Assembly: GCA_964452115.1 (NCBI GenBank)
Contig: CAYVKY010000049.1
Location: forward strand, 1 to 14,987
Source: CAYVKY01 sp964452115
GTDB taxonomy: Bacteria; Bacteroidota; Ignavibacteria; Tepidaquicellales; Tepidaquicellaceae
Direction: 5' to 3'
DNA: 14,987 bases
Numbering within the stretch: the stretch's first letter is position 1; each line of letters starts with the position of its first letter. The notes under the pieces are model-generated. The model had not been told where the DNA came from. It saw only the letters and a list, made by a program, of their open reading frames with translations, and did no database searches. Positions 7,740-14,987 of this stretch are shown here, one piece after another. The translations under genes were made by a program, and so were the position numbers.

Positions 7740-10442
7740 TCAAACCCTGTCAAGTTTACGGGGCATGGTAATTAAAAATGAGGCACCTCCGGATTTCTTG
7801 TTCCTTGCCGTTATTGTGCCGGAGTGAATTTCTATAAATCCTTTCGCAATTGAAAGTCCAAGTCCCGTACCCTCGGTTACGTCCTGTGAGGCACGGTGAA
7901 ACTTATCGAACAGTTTGTCTAAATCCTTTTCCGGAATTCCTTTGCCGTTGTCCGATATATTTATAAAAATATTTTTTTCATCGAATTCGCCTCTGATTTC
8001 TATCACGGTTTTATCGGGAGTGTGAATTATGGCATTGTGCAGGATGTTTTTCAGAGCCGTTTGAAACAGTATGAAGTCCACATTCATCAGCGGAAAGTCA
8101 TCCCCGAATTTCTGTATTAATGTTTTATCCTTTCCGTCAAATTTGAAAACGATTTCATTTCCGATGGTTTTACTTTTAATGCCGCCGGAGATTATGTTCT
8201 TAACGGCTTCTGCGATAATATCTTTTATATCGCACCATCCGGGATTCAGCTTCACCCTTCCGCTGTCCAAGCGTGCCATATCAAGGAGGTCTTCGATGAA
8301 TTTATTCAGGCGGTGAACCGAAATGCCGATTTCCCTGTATAACGATTTTCTTAATCCCGCATTTTCATCCTCTACGTGATGTTTAAGTATATCAACCGCG
8401 GAGATAATTGCGGATAAAGGGGTTTTCAGCTCGTGCGATATGCTGTCAAAAATATTTTTATACAGGTTTTCGCTTTCTTCCAGCACGCGGATTTTTTTCG
8501 CGGTTGTGTTTAACACTTCCCGTTCAATTGCCGTGCTTATCTGCAGCAAAAAGTTTTCAAGCAGCGATTCGGTTTGTGTGGTATATGAAAAATCCTTTTC
8601 AAACTTGATTCCGGCAACGCCGTACACGCTGCGCGTTCCCTGAATCGGGAAGTAAATGTAATCCGTCTGGTTAAGCGTTTCGGTGAATCTGCCCGCTTTC
8701 TGTGAATTCTGATATACCCAGTGCACGATGGCTTTTTCTTTTTCCGACAACCTTCCGTTATCTATAGACAATTTTCCGAAATCGTCTGCAAGATAAAAAG
8801 CGCTGTCAGCAGAAAAAACTTTTTTTATGTTATCTGATGAACTTTGAATAATACCGGCTATATCGGATGCTTTTGAAAGCGAATCGGCAAATCTGAAAAG
8901 AGAAAGAGTAATCTGTTCGCGGTTTTTTACCGTTTCCCTGCTTATCCGGAGTTTCGATATCAAAGTTCCCGACACCATGGCAAAAATTATGAAACTTATA
9001 AACAGAAGGAAATCTTCTTTTTTTGAAATGTAAATAGTATTGAACGGCGGAACAAAAAAGTAATCCCAGATGACGGGACTGATAAATGCCGCCAATAATA
9101 TCGGACCTCTGCCGAAATACAAAGGCAGCAGAGACACTATCAAAAGCAAAATCAAAGCCACGGTTTGATATCCGAGAAAATCTGCCCATATCTTGCAGAC
9201 CAGCGATGCGATAAGAATTATCGCACTTGCTAATACATACTCCGAAAGTTTTGAATGCATCACCGGCTTTAAAAAAGTTTTCTGCTTTTTTTTCTGTGTT
9301 TTTTCTTTTCCTCTGACTATGAACACATCAATATCGCCGCATTCCTTCAGTGTGCGGCTGATGATATCGGTTTTAAAAAGCTTTCTGAAAAAAGAAATTC
9401 TGTCCGGCTTGCCGATTAAAATATTCGTTACATTTTCCCGTTTTGCAATTGCGATAATTGAATCTACAATATCCTCCCCGTTTGATATTATAACTTCTAT
9501 ATCAAGTTCACGGGCAAGATTCAGATTCCTGTTAAGTGTCCTCTGTTTATCTTCACTAAGCTGCACGGGGGTTTCTATATATACTGCAAGCAGCGAAGCA
9601 TCCATTGTGTAAGCAACTTTCCTTGCCCATCGTATCAGGGTTGCCGACGCAGGACTCGGGCTTATTGCAATCAGAATTCTCTGACCTGATTTCCACGGAC
9701 CTTCGATTTTCTTCTTAATCATATAATCCCTCATCATCTTGTCAATGCGGTCGGCTGATATGCGCAGCACCATTTCCCTGAGAGCAATAAGATTTCCCCT
9801 GCGGAAAAAATTATTCACCGCCTGTTCGGTTTTATCTTTTGTGTAAACTTTTCCTTCGGACAGACGCGAGAGAAGTTCATCCGGCGAAATATCCACCACT
9901 TCCAGTTCATCGGCGAGGTCAAGAATCGTGTCGGGAACGGTTTCCCTTATCGGCACACCCGTTATCTGGCTGATAATCTCCGCCTGTGACTCCAGATGCT
10001 GAATGTTCATTGCGGTATATACGCTTATGCCGTTATTTAAAATCTCTATTACATCCTGAAACCTTTTTTTGTGTCTGCTCCCGGGCGCGTTGGTGTGCGC
10101 AAGTTCATCAATCACGACTATGTCCGGCTTTTGCTTTAATATCTCGTTGATGTCCGGTTCTTCTAATTGAATACCCTTATACTGAATTTTTTTTCTATCA
10201 AGCTGCGGAAGATAAAAAAGAAGAAATTCCGTTTCGGCGCGTCCGTGCGTTTCAATATATCCGATTAAAATATTTTTACCGCGCCCATGTGCCTGTGATA
10301 TATCCTGAAGCATTGTAAAAGTTTTACCCACTCCTGCACACATACCAAGGTACAGCTTAAGTTTGCCTTTTTTTGATTCCTGCTCTGAGCCCAAAATATT
10401 TTCGAGCAGCTCATTCGGGTCAGGTCTTTTTAATTCATCCAT
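7740..10442 (-). CDS. kdpD: KdpD, osmosensitive K+ sensor histidine kinase
   Basis: This full-length, membrane-bound sensor kinase has 900 residues (E. coli KdpD 894). In order: the KdpD N-terminal domain with Walker A GMCAGVGKT (33-41) and Walker B-like DIVVIDELAHTNAPGSRHKKR (107-127); a universal-stress-protein domain (about 253-378, RILIAISPSPAS); four membrane segments of the DUF4118 type (about 402-420, 424-444, 447-463, 478-496); a GAF-like region (about 515-640); HisKA with SISHELKTP and phosphoacceptor H670; and a GHKL ATPase with N803 (N box), DNGKGIP (831-837) and GTGLGLSIAKG (858-868). All catalytic motifs are intact. This differs from shortened KdpD proteins in some bacteria that lack the kinase part. 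Within the Usp domain, SPS-X20-LLAVY resembles the c-di-AMP motif reported for Staphylococcus KdpD. The gene follows kdpC by 58 bp and leads into kdpE. Confidence 0.97.
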   Translation of the reverse strand: MDELKRPDPNELLENILGSEQESKKGKLKLYLGMCAGVGKTFTMLQDISQAHGRGKNILIGYIETHGRAETEFLLFYLPQLDRKKIQYKGIQLEEPDINEILKQKPDIVVIDELAHTNAPGSRHKKRFQDVIEILNNGISVYTAMNIQHLESQAEIISQITGVPIRETVPDTILDLADELEVVDISPDELLSRLSEGKVYTKDKTEQAVNNFFRRGNLIALREMVLRISADRIDKMMRDYMIKKKIEGPWKSGQRILIAISPSPASATLIRWARKVAYTMDASLLAVYIETPVQLSEDKQRTLNRNLNLARELDIEVIISNGEDIVDSIIAIAKRENVTNILIGKPDRISFFRKLFKTDIISRTLKECGDIDVFIVRGKEKTQKKKQKTFLKPVMHSKLSEYVLASAIILIASLVCKIWADFLGYQTVALILLLIVSLLPLYFGRGPILLAAFISPVIWDYFFVPPFNTIYISKKEDFLLFISFIIFAMVSGTLISKLRISRETVKNREQITLSLFRFADSLSKASDIAGIIQSSSDNIKKVFSADSAFYLADDFGKLSIDNGRLSEKEKAIVHWVYQNSQKAGRFTETLNQTDYIYFPIQGTRSVYGVAGIKFEKDFSYTTQTESLLENFLLQISTAIEREVLNTTAKKIRVLEESENLYKNIFDSISHELKTPLSAIISAVDILKHHVEDENAGLRKSLYREIGISVHRLNKFIEDLLDMARLDSGRVKLNPGWCDIKDIIAEAVKNIISGGIKSKTIGNEIVFKFDGKDKTLIQKFGDDFPLMNVDFILFQTALKNILHNAIIHTPDKTVIEIRGEFDEKNIFINISDNGKGIPEKDLDKLFDKFHRASQDVTEGTGLGLSIAKGFIEIHSGTITARNKKSGGASFLITMPRKLDRV

Positions 10443-10500
10443 TATGGGTTTTTTTAAATTTGTTCAGATTTAGATTTAATCTCAATACATATTTAAATCA

Positions 10501-11049
10501 TTACTTTCCGTCCAATGCAAGATTAAGTTTCAGCACGTTCACTCTTGCTTCGCCTAAAAATCCAAATGTTTCTTTTTCGGTGAGTGACTTTATAATTCCG
10601 TATATCCTGTTTTTCCCTTCTTCATCCAAACCGCGTGCATGCGCAATTCTTTCCGCCTGAAGATATGCATTTTTCACGGAGATTTCATTATCAAGACCGC
10701 TTCCCGATGAAAATAGTGCATCCTCCGGTACGTATGCAGTGTCCGGCAAAAAATTTACTTTTCTGTAAGCCGTCCTCAGGGAATCCGCTCTGCTTTTTAG
10801 CAGAAGGCTTGCGGGCGAAAGGTTGCTTGCCGATGAAGGCACCGTCGAATAAAAACCTGCCGAAGGTCTTGCCCAAAAGTAAATGCTGCTGTCTTCACCT
10901 GATGCAATCAATTCACTTCCCGCGCCGGATATAATGCTTCCCTGCGCTTCATAACTGAAAAATAAATTTCCCACAACGTGAACAATAAGCGGATAAACAC
11001 CTCCGGTAATTACAATAAGCAGCAATAATAATTTTAATGCCTGTTTCAT
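10501..11049 (-). CDS. kdpC: KdpC, potassium-transporting ATPase subunit C
   Basis: This 182-residue subunit has the family layout. One N-terminal membrane helix (about residues 5-30, LKLLLLLIVITGGVYPLIVHVVG) is followed by an extracytoplasmic domain with the hallmark motifs YFWARPSA (57-64), SASNLSPAS (73-81) and SSGSGLDNEIS (114-124, where many homologues have SGSGLDPHIS). A C-terminal helix region ends near LNLAL. KdpC is an essential small subunit of the KdpFABC complex that stabilises it and raises ATP affinity. Length is near the usual 190. The ATG start lies 2 bp after the kdpB stop, indicating translational coupling. After its stop comes a 58 bp AT-rich gap before kdpD in which I see no clear terminator. 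Confidence 0.96.
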   Translation of the reverse strand: MKQALKLLLLLIVITGGVYPLIVHVVGNLFFSYEAQGSIISGAGSELIASGEDSSIYFWARPSAGFYSTVPSSASNLSPASLLLKSRADSLRTAYRKVNFLPDTAYVPEDALFSSGSGLDNEISVKNAYLQAERIAHARGLDEEGKNRIYGIIKSLTEKETFGFLGEARVNVLKLNLALDGK

Positions 11050-11051
11050 TA

Positions 11052-13115
11052 TTATATGATGTTTAAAAAAGTTATCAGCATATCAATTAATTTTATTCCG
11101 ATAAACGGAATGATTATTCCGCCGAGTCCGTAAATTAACAGATTTCTCCTTAGCACGGCTGATGCGCCGAGCGGCTCATATCTGATTCCCTTCAGCGCAA
11201 AAGGTATCAGCATTATGATTATGAGTGCATTGAATATCACCGCGCTGAGTATGGCGCTGTAGGGTGTGGCCAGCTTCATTATATTGAAAACTGCAAGCGG
11301 TCCGGCTGCGCCTCCCGTGCCTGCATAAAGTGCAATAAACATTGCAGGCAGAATTGCAAAATACTTTGCAATATCATTTGCAATCGAAAAAGTTGTCAGT
11401 GCACCGCGCGTCATCAGGAGCTGCTTGCCGATTTCAACAACTTCAATAAGTTTTGTCGGGTCGCTGTCCAGGTCAACCATATTGCCTGCCTCCCTTGCCG
11501 CCTGAGTTCCTGAGTTCATTGCAATTCCGACATCTGACTGAGCAAGCGCCGGTGCATCATTTGTGCCGTCTCCAATCATACCCACGAGGCGTCCTTCTGC
11601 CTGTTCCTCACGGATTTTTTTAAGTTTGTCTTCCGGCTTAGCGCTTGCAAGAAAGTCATCAACACCCGCTTCCGCCGCAATTGCTGCAGCAGTTATCGGG
11701 TTATCACCGGTAATCATCACGGTTTTAATTCCCATTTTTCTCAGCTGCGCAAAGCGGTCTTTGATTCCGCCTTTTACCACGTCTTTGAGTTTAATTACAC
11801 CAAGCACTTTTTCATTTTCACTGACGACAAGCGGCGTGCCTCCTTCGGCTGCAATTGCATTGACGTATTCCGTGATTTCGTTTGAAAAAAATCCGCCTTT
11901 GCTTTCCACAAAATACTGTATAGCATCGAATGAACCTTTTCTGTACTTCACAACTTCACCGCCTGTTTTAATATCTGCTCCGCTCATTTTTGTCTCGGCA
12001 GAAAATTTAACAAAGAATACATCATGCGGAAGAATCGTTTTGGGCGGCAGTTCATATTTTTCTTTTGCAAGTTTAAGAATTGATCTGCCTTCCGGTGTCT
12101 CGTCCGAGAGAGACGAATAAACTGCGGCTTCTACGAGCCGGTTTATATCAACTCCTCTTGCCGGCAGAAATTCCGTAGCCATTCTGTTGCCGAGAGTAAT
12201 AGTTCCCGTTTTATCAAGCAGCAATACATCAAGGTCGCCTGCGGCTTCCACTGCCTTGCCGCTCGTGGCGATGATGTTCCGTTTAATCATCCTGTCCATT
12301 CCGCTGATTCCTATTGCGCTGAGAAGTCCGCCGATTGTTGTCGGCAGAAGGCATACAAGCAGAGAAATCAAAACCGGAATGGTGATATACTGCATGTTAT
12401 TTCCGCCTGAAGAGAAAAAGTAAAACTGCGGAAGACTTGCAACTGCGAGAACAAATATGATGGACAATCCGATAAGCAGAATAAGAAGTGCAATTTCATT
12501 CGGTGTTTTTTTCCTCTTGGCTCCTTCTACAAGACTGATTAATCTGTCGAGGAATGAATCTCCCGGTTCGGAGATAATTCTGATTATAATTTTATCACTG
12601 ATGACTTTTGTGCCGCCCGTTACGGCGCTTCTGTCTCCGCCGCTTTCGCGTATAACGGGAGCCGATTCACCGGTTATTGCAGATTCATCCACATAAGCGA
12701 TTCCTTCAATCACTTCTCCATCCCCCGGTATGATGTCACCTGTTTCGCAGATAACAATATCGTTTTTGCGCAGAAGTTGTGCGTTTATTATTTCTTCTTT
12801 TTCTCCCTTCAGCCTGCGGGCAACCGTGCTCGTGCGGCTCTGCTTAAGGCTGTCTGCCTGCGCTTTGCCTCTGCCTTCCGCAATTGCTTCGGCAAAATTT
12901 GCAAAGAGCACCGTGAACCAAAGCCAGATAATAATCTGTATATTGAAAAGTGAATATCCGTTTTTCAATCCTTCAAGAGTAGTGATTAATGCACCGAGCG
13001 ATACGATAAACATTACGGGATTTCTTACAAGTATCTTAGGATTGAACTTTTTGAATGAATCCCTTAATGCATGAAGCATTAAATCTTTGCTGAATGTTTT
13101 TACCGATTTTTTCAT
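11052..13115 (-). CDS. kdpB: KdpB, K+-transporting P-type ATPase catalytic subunit
   Basis: KdpB is the P-type ATPase that hydrolyses ATP to drive K+ import. I choose ATG at 13113-13115 (687 residues; E. coli 682), one base after the kdpA stop, with AAAGGAG at 13129-13135 upstream at a rather long spacing. A TTG four codons earlier (13127) would overlap kdpA by 11 bp and directly abut that AAAGGAG, so it is unlikely. Numbering from ATG: actuator-domain TGES at 148-151, whose Ser corresponds to the inhibitory phosphorylation site described in E. coli; membrane motif LLPTTIGGL (about 256-264); phosphorylation loop DKTGT with D301; nucleotide-domain FSAETKMSG and KGSFDAI; TGDNPITA; and the hinge motif MIGDGTNDAPAL (about 513-524). 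The C-terminal helices include SIANDIAKYFA. All catalytic residues are present. Confidence 0.98.
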   Translation of the reverse strand: MKKSVKTFSKDLMLHALRDSFKKFNPKILVRNPVMFIVSLGALITTLEGLKNGYSLFNIQIIIWLWFTVLFANFAEAIAEGRGKAQADSLKQSRTSTVARRLKGEKEEIINAQLLRKNDIVICETGDIIPGDGEVIEGIAYVDESAITGESAPVIRESGGDRSAVTGGTKVISDKIIIRIISEPGDSFLDRLISLVEGAKRKKTPNEIALLILLIGLSIIFVLAVASLPQFYFFSSGGNNMQYITIPVLISLLVCLLPTTIGGLLSAIGISGMDRMIKRNIIATSGKAVEAAGDLDVLLLDKTGTITLGNRMATEFLPARGVDINRLVEAAVYSSLSDETPEGRSILKLAKEKYELPPKTILPHDVFFVKFSAETKMSGADIKTGGEVVKYRKGSFDAIQYFVESKGGFFSNEITEYVNAIAAEGGTPLVVSENEKVLGVIKLKDVVKGGIKDRFAQLRKMGIKTVMITGDNPITAAAIAAEAGVDDFLASAKPEDKLKKIREEQAEGRLVGMIGDGTNDAPALAQSDVGIAMNSGTQAAREAGNMVDLDSDPTKLIEVVEIGKQLLMTRGALTTFSIANDIAKYFAILPAMFIALYAGTGGAAGPLAVFNIMKLATPYSAILSAVIFNALIIIMLIPFALKGIRYEPLGASAVLRRNLLIYGLGGIIIPFIGIKLIDMLITFLNII

Positions 13116-13116
13116 T

Positions 13117-14796
13117 TTAATATGCAACTCCTTTCAGCATTTGTAAATGTTCGACAACCGGACCAAGTGCAAGCGAAGGCAGAAATGTGAGAGCGGATAT
13201 GATTAATATCACTCCGATAAGCAGTACTGCAAAAACACCGTTATCGGTATTGAAAGTGCCAGCCGATACGGGAGAAATATTTTTCTTTGCCATATTTCCT
13301 GCAATCGCAAAAACCGGAATTATAATTAAATACCTTCCGATGAGCATTCCGAGTCCGAGCATAATATTATAATAAGGTGTATTTGCGTTCAATCCTGCAA
13401 ACGCACTGCCGTTATTTGCGGCGGCGGAAGTAAACGAATACAGAACTTCAGAGAATCCGTGCGGACCGCTGCTCATAATTGAATCCGTGCCTGCAGGTAT
13501 CACAAGCGAAAGAGCCGTGAATATCAGTATCACTGCCGATGGCGAAATTACCGCGAGTATAGACATTTTAATATCAAAAGCTTCTATCTTCTTTCCCAAA
13601 TATTCCGGCGTTCTTCCCACCATTAATCCCGCAATGAATACGGTTATGAAAACAAATATCAGCATTCCGTAAAGTCCTGCACCGATTCCGCCGAAAATTA
13701 TTTCGCCCGTCATCATATTAAGCATCGCCAATCCTCCCGTAAGCGGATTCAGACTGCTCATCATTGAATTCACACTGCCGTTTGAAACGCAGGTCGTTAT
13801 GATGCTCCATATCACGCTTGATGTAACGCCGAAGCGGGTTTCCTTCCCTTCCATATTCAGTGAAGTATTCAGCACCGGATTATTCGAATATTCAGCCATT
13901 AGTCCGAAAACAATTCCAAGCACCATTAGCACCATCATTACGGAAAATAAAATTATTGCATGCTTTTTCTGTGTGAGCATTTTGCCGAAAGTGTAAACAA
14001 GCGATGCGGGAATTAGAAGGATTGCAAGTGCTTCAAAAAAGTTTGAAAGGGGAGTTGGGTTTTCAAACGGATGAGCACTGTTCACACCGAAAAATCCGCC
14101 GCCGTTAGAACCAATCTGCTTGATTGCAATCTGCGAGGCTGCCGGTCCTAGCGGTATTGTCTGCGAATGTCCTCCGAGTGTGTTGACAATTGCGTAAGGT
14201 GAGAATGACTGCACCACTCCTTGGCTTATCAGAAATACTGCGAATATGATACTCAGAGGCAGAAGTATATACAATATCGAGCGCACCATATCCGTATAAA
14301 AATTCCCGAGATTCGTGCCCTGTCTGATTTTCAGTCCGCGTATGAGAGCAAGCACTACTGCAAAACCGCAGGCGGGACTTATAAAATTTTGTGATGTGAG
14401 TCCTGCCATTTGTGAAAAATAACTCATCGTGCTTTCGCCGGAATACGACTGCCAGTTTGTATTTGTAACGAAACTCACAGCCGTATTAAACGCAAGATGA
14501 AACGGAACACCCGGCAATCCCTGCGGATTCAAAGGCAGATAACCCTGCAGCATAAGAATCAGAGTCAGCACAACCAGTCCTGCAAAATTAAATATAAAGA
14601 AATGCTTCGCGTAAACCTTCCAGTTCATTTCGCTTTCCGGATTTACTCCGAGGAACCTATAAATCAGATTTTCCAACGGAGAAAGAAACATTTTCCTGCC
14701 GGAAAATATCCAAGCCATATAAGAACCCACAACCGGCACGAGAACTATGAGCAAACCCAGAAAAACTATTACTTCGGATATATCACTAATTTTCAT
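13117..14796 (-). CDS. kdpA: KdpA, K+-binding and translocating subunit
   Basis: This 559-residue polytopic membrane protein (E. coli 557) belongs to the potassium transporter superfamily and carries the K+ selectivity filter of KdpFABC. The four filter regions are visible in order: TNTNWQSYSGE (111-121, with Q116 matching the E. coli filter residue), GSNGGGFFGVNSAHPFENPTP (229-249), TTCVSNGSVNS (334-344) and SAAANNGSAFAG (457-468). About ten hydrophobic segments are evident. Just after the third filter, MMSSLNPL replaces the MHDS type I recall for E. coli, a mild variation. The ATG start lies 11 bp after the kdpF stop, and the stop codon is separated from the kdpB ATG by one base, so F, A, B and C appear to be translated as a coupled series. 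Confidence 0.98.
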   Translation of the reverse strand: MKISDISEVIVFLGLLIVLVPVVGSYMAWIFSGRKMFLSPLENLIYRFLGVNPESEMNWKVYAKHFFIFNFAGLVVLTLILMLQGYLPLNPQGLPGVPFHLAFNTAVSFVTNTNWQSYSGESTMSYFSQMAGLTSQNFISPACGFAVVLALIRGLKIRQGTNLGNFYTDMVRSILYILLPLSIIFAVFLISQGVVQSFSPYAIVNTLGGHSQTIPLGPAASQIAIKQIGSNGGGFFGVNSAHPFENPTPLSNFFEALAILLIPASLVYTFGKMLTQKKHAIILFSVMMVLMVLGIVFGLMAEYSNNPVLNTSLNMEGKETRFGVTSSVIWSIITTCVSNGSVNSMMSSLNPLTGGLAMLNMMTGEIIFGGIGAGLYGMLIFVFITVFIAGLMVGRTPEYLGKKIEAFDIKMSILAVISPSAVILIFTALSLVIPAGTDSIMSSGPHGFSEVLYSFTSAAANNGSAFAGLNANTPYYNIMLGLGMLIGRYLIIIPVFAIAGNMAKKNISPVSAGTFNTDNGVFAVLLIGVILIISALTFLPSLALGPVVEHLQMLKGVAY

Positions 14797-14807
14797 AACC
14801 CCGGTAT

Positions 14808-14897
14808 TTAAAGTTTATCGGATTTTATCAGCGCAATTACCAGATATGCAAGCATAACCGCAAAGAAAATTGTCAGAAAAATATATTCGGCTTTCAT
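14808..14897 (-). CDS. kdpF: KdpF, small membrane subunit of K+-ATPase
   Basis: A 29-codon frame runs from ATG (14895-14897) to TAA (14808-14810). It encodes a single hydrophobic helix beginning MKAEYIFLTIFF and containing YLVIALIKSDKL at the end. This matches the 29-residue KdpF of E. coli in length, in the YLV-ALI core and in the short charged tail. KdpF stabilises the KdpABC complex in the membrane. It lies 11 bp before kdpA in the canonical position at the head of the operon. Its size puts it below common length cut-offs, so it is easily left unannotated. Confidence 0.92.
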   Translation of the reverse strand: MKAEYIFLTIFFAVMLAYLVIALIKSDKL

Positions 14898-14918
14898 TTT
14901 TTTAATCTTTAACTTATA

Positions 14919-14926
14919 CAAATCTA
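14919..14926 (-). promoter_or_regulatory. Candidate -7 promoter box of the kdp operon
   Basis: On the minus strand this reads TAGATTTG, an exact match to the Bacteroidota -7 consensus TAnnTTTG. A TTTG (complement of 14951-14954) lies 24 nt upstream, longer than the usual 19-21 nt. The box ends 21 nt before the kdpF ATG, leaving room for a short leader. No KdpE binding site can be recognised because its sequence is not known in this group. The other 14898-14987 bases are AT-rich apart from a short GC-rich TGCTGCGGGGG at 14961-14971. Confidence 0.4.
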
Positions 14927-14987
14927 TGAAGACATATATAAATAAAAAAACAAAAGATACCCCCGCAGCATAAAAATATTATAAAGA

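Noticed and set aside
10443..10500. Palindrome AGATT-A-AATCT between kdpC and kdpD as an operator
   Set aside because: It is a short, AT-only-like match in an AT-rich gap, has no second copy upstream of kdpF and cannot be tied to KdpE.
11563..12120. 185-codon plus-strand open frame opposite kdpB
   Set aside because: It is antisense to the conserved KdpB nucleotide-binding and hinge region. Its Ser/Pro/Leu-rich composition is typical of a mirror frame.
14898..14987. Possible riboswitch (such as the c-di-AMP ydaO type) ahead of the kdp operon
   Set aside because: Only 90 bases are visible and they are AT-rich with no conserved stem pattern. A candidate promoter box lies 21 nt from the start codon, leaving no room for a long leader.

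Overview
The window is a 15 kb stretch of ordinary bacterial chromosome with dense genes, roughly 40% GC by eye, and AT-rich intergenic gaps. Several traits suggest the FCB group (Bacteroidota, or a relative such as Ignavibacteriota): few clear Shine-Dalgarno sequences, TAnnTTTG-like promoter boxes in front of dnaE and kdpF, a dnaE-thioredoxin gene pair, and a secreted DUF1579 protein. This placement is inference and no marker gene proves it. I see no rRNA or tRNA gene, insertion sequence, phage gene, CRISPR array or long repeat.

Left part (1-4692, all minus strand): a class I SAM-dependent methyltransferase cut off by the window edge, a strong hairpin terminator, thioredoxin (trxA), and the replicative DNA polymerase III alpha subunit (dnaE). 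dnaE and trxA are 41 bp apart and probably cotranscribed; the hairpin ends that unit. The DnaE PHP domain keeps the metal-binding residues that are lost in E. coli, so it may proofread.

Middle (4693-6960): a 167 bp divergent gap, a plus-strand gene for an exported DUF1579 protein (the only plus-strand gene in the window), a terminator between convergent genes, and a minus-strand FAD-dependent oxidoreductase of the phytoene desaturase-like family whose substrate is unknown.

Right part (7027-14987, all minus strand): a complete high-affinity potassium uptake locus in transcription order kdpF-kdpA-kdpB-kdpC-kdpD-kdpE. It includes the 29-residue KdpF peptide at 14808-14897, which length-filtered gene finding misses. 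KdpA forms the K+ path, KdpB is the P-type ATPase, KdpC and KdpF are small accessory subunits, and KdpD/KdpE are the sensor kinase and response regulator expected to control the operon. All six genes look intact, with gaps of 1-11 bp (kdpF-A-B-C), 58 bp (kdpC-D) and 5 bp (kdpD-E).

I found no convincing undescribed system. The points most worth checking are the intact PHP site in DnaE, a possible c-di-AMP-binding motif in the KdpD Usp domain, the orphan FAD oxidoreductase behind kdpE, and the promoter boxes.
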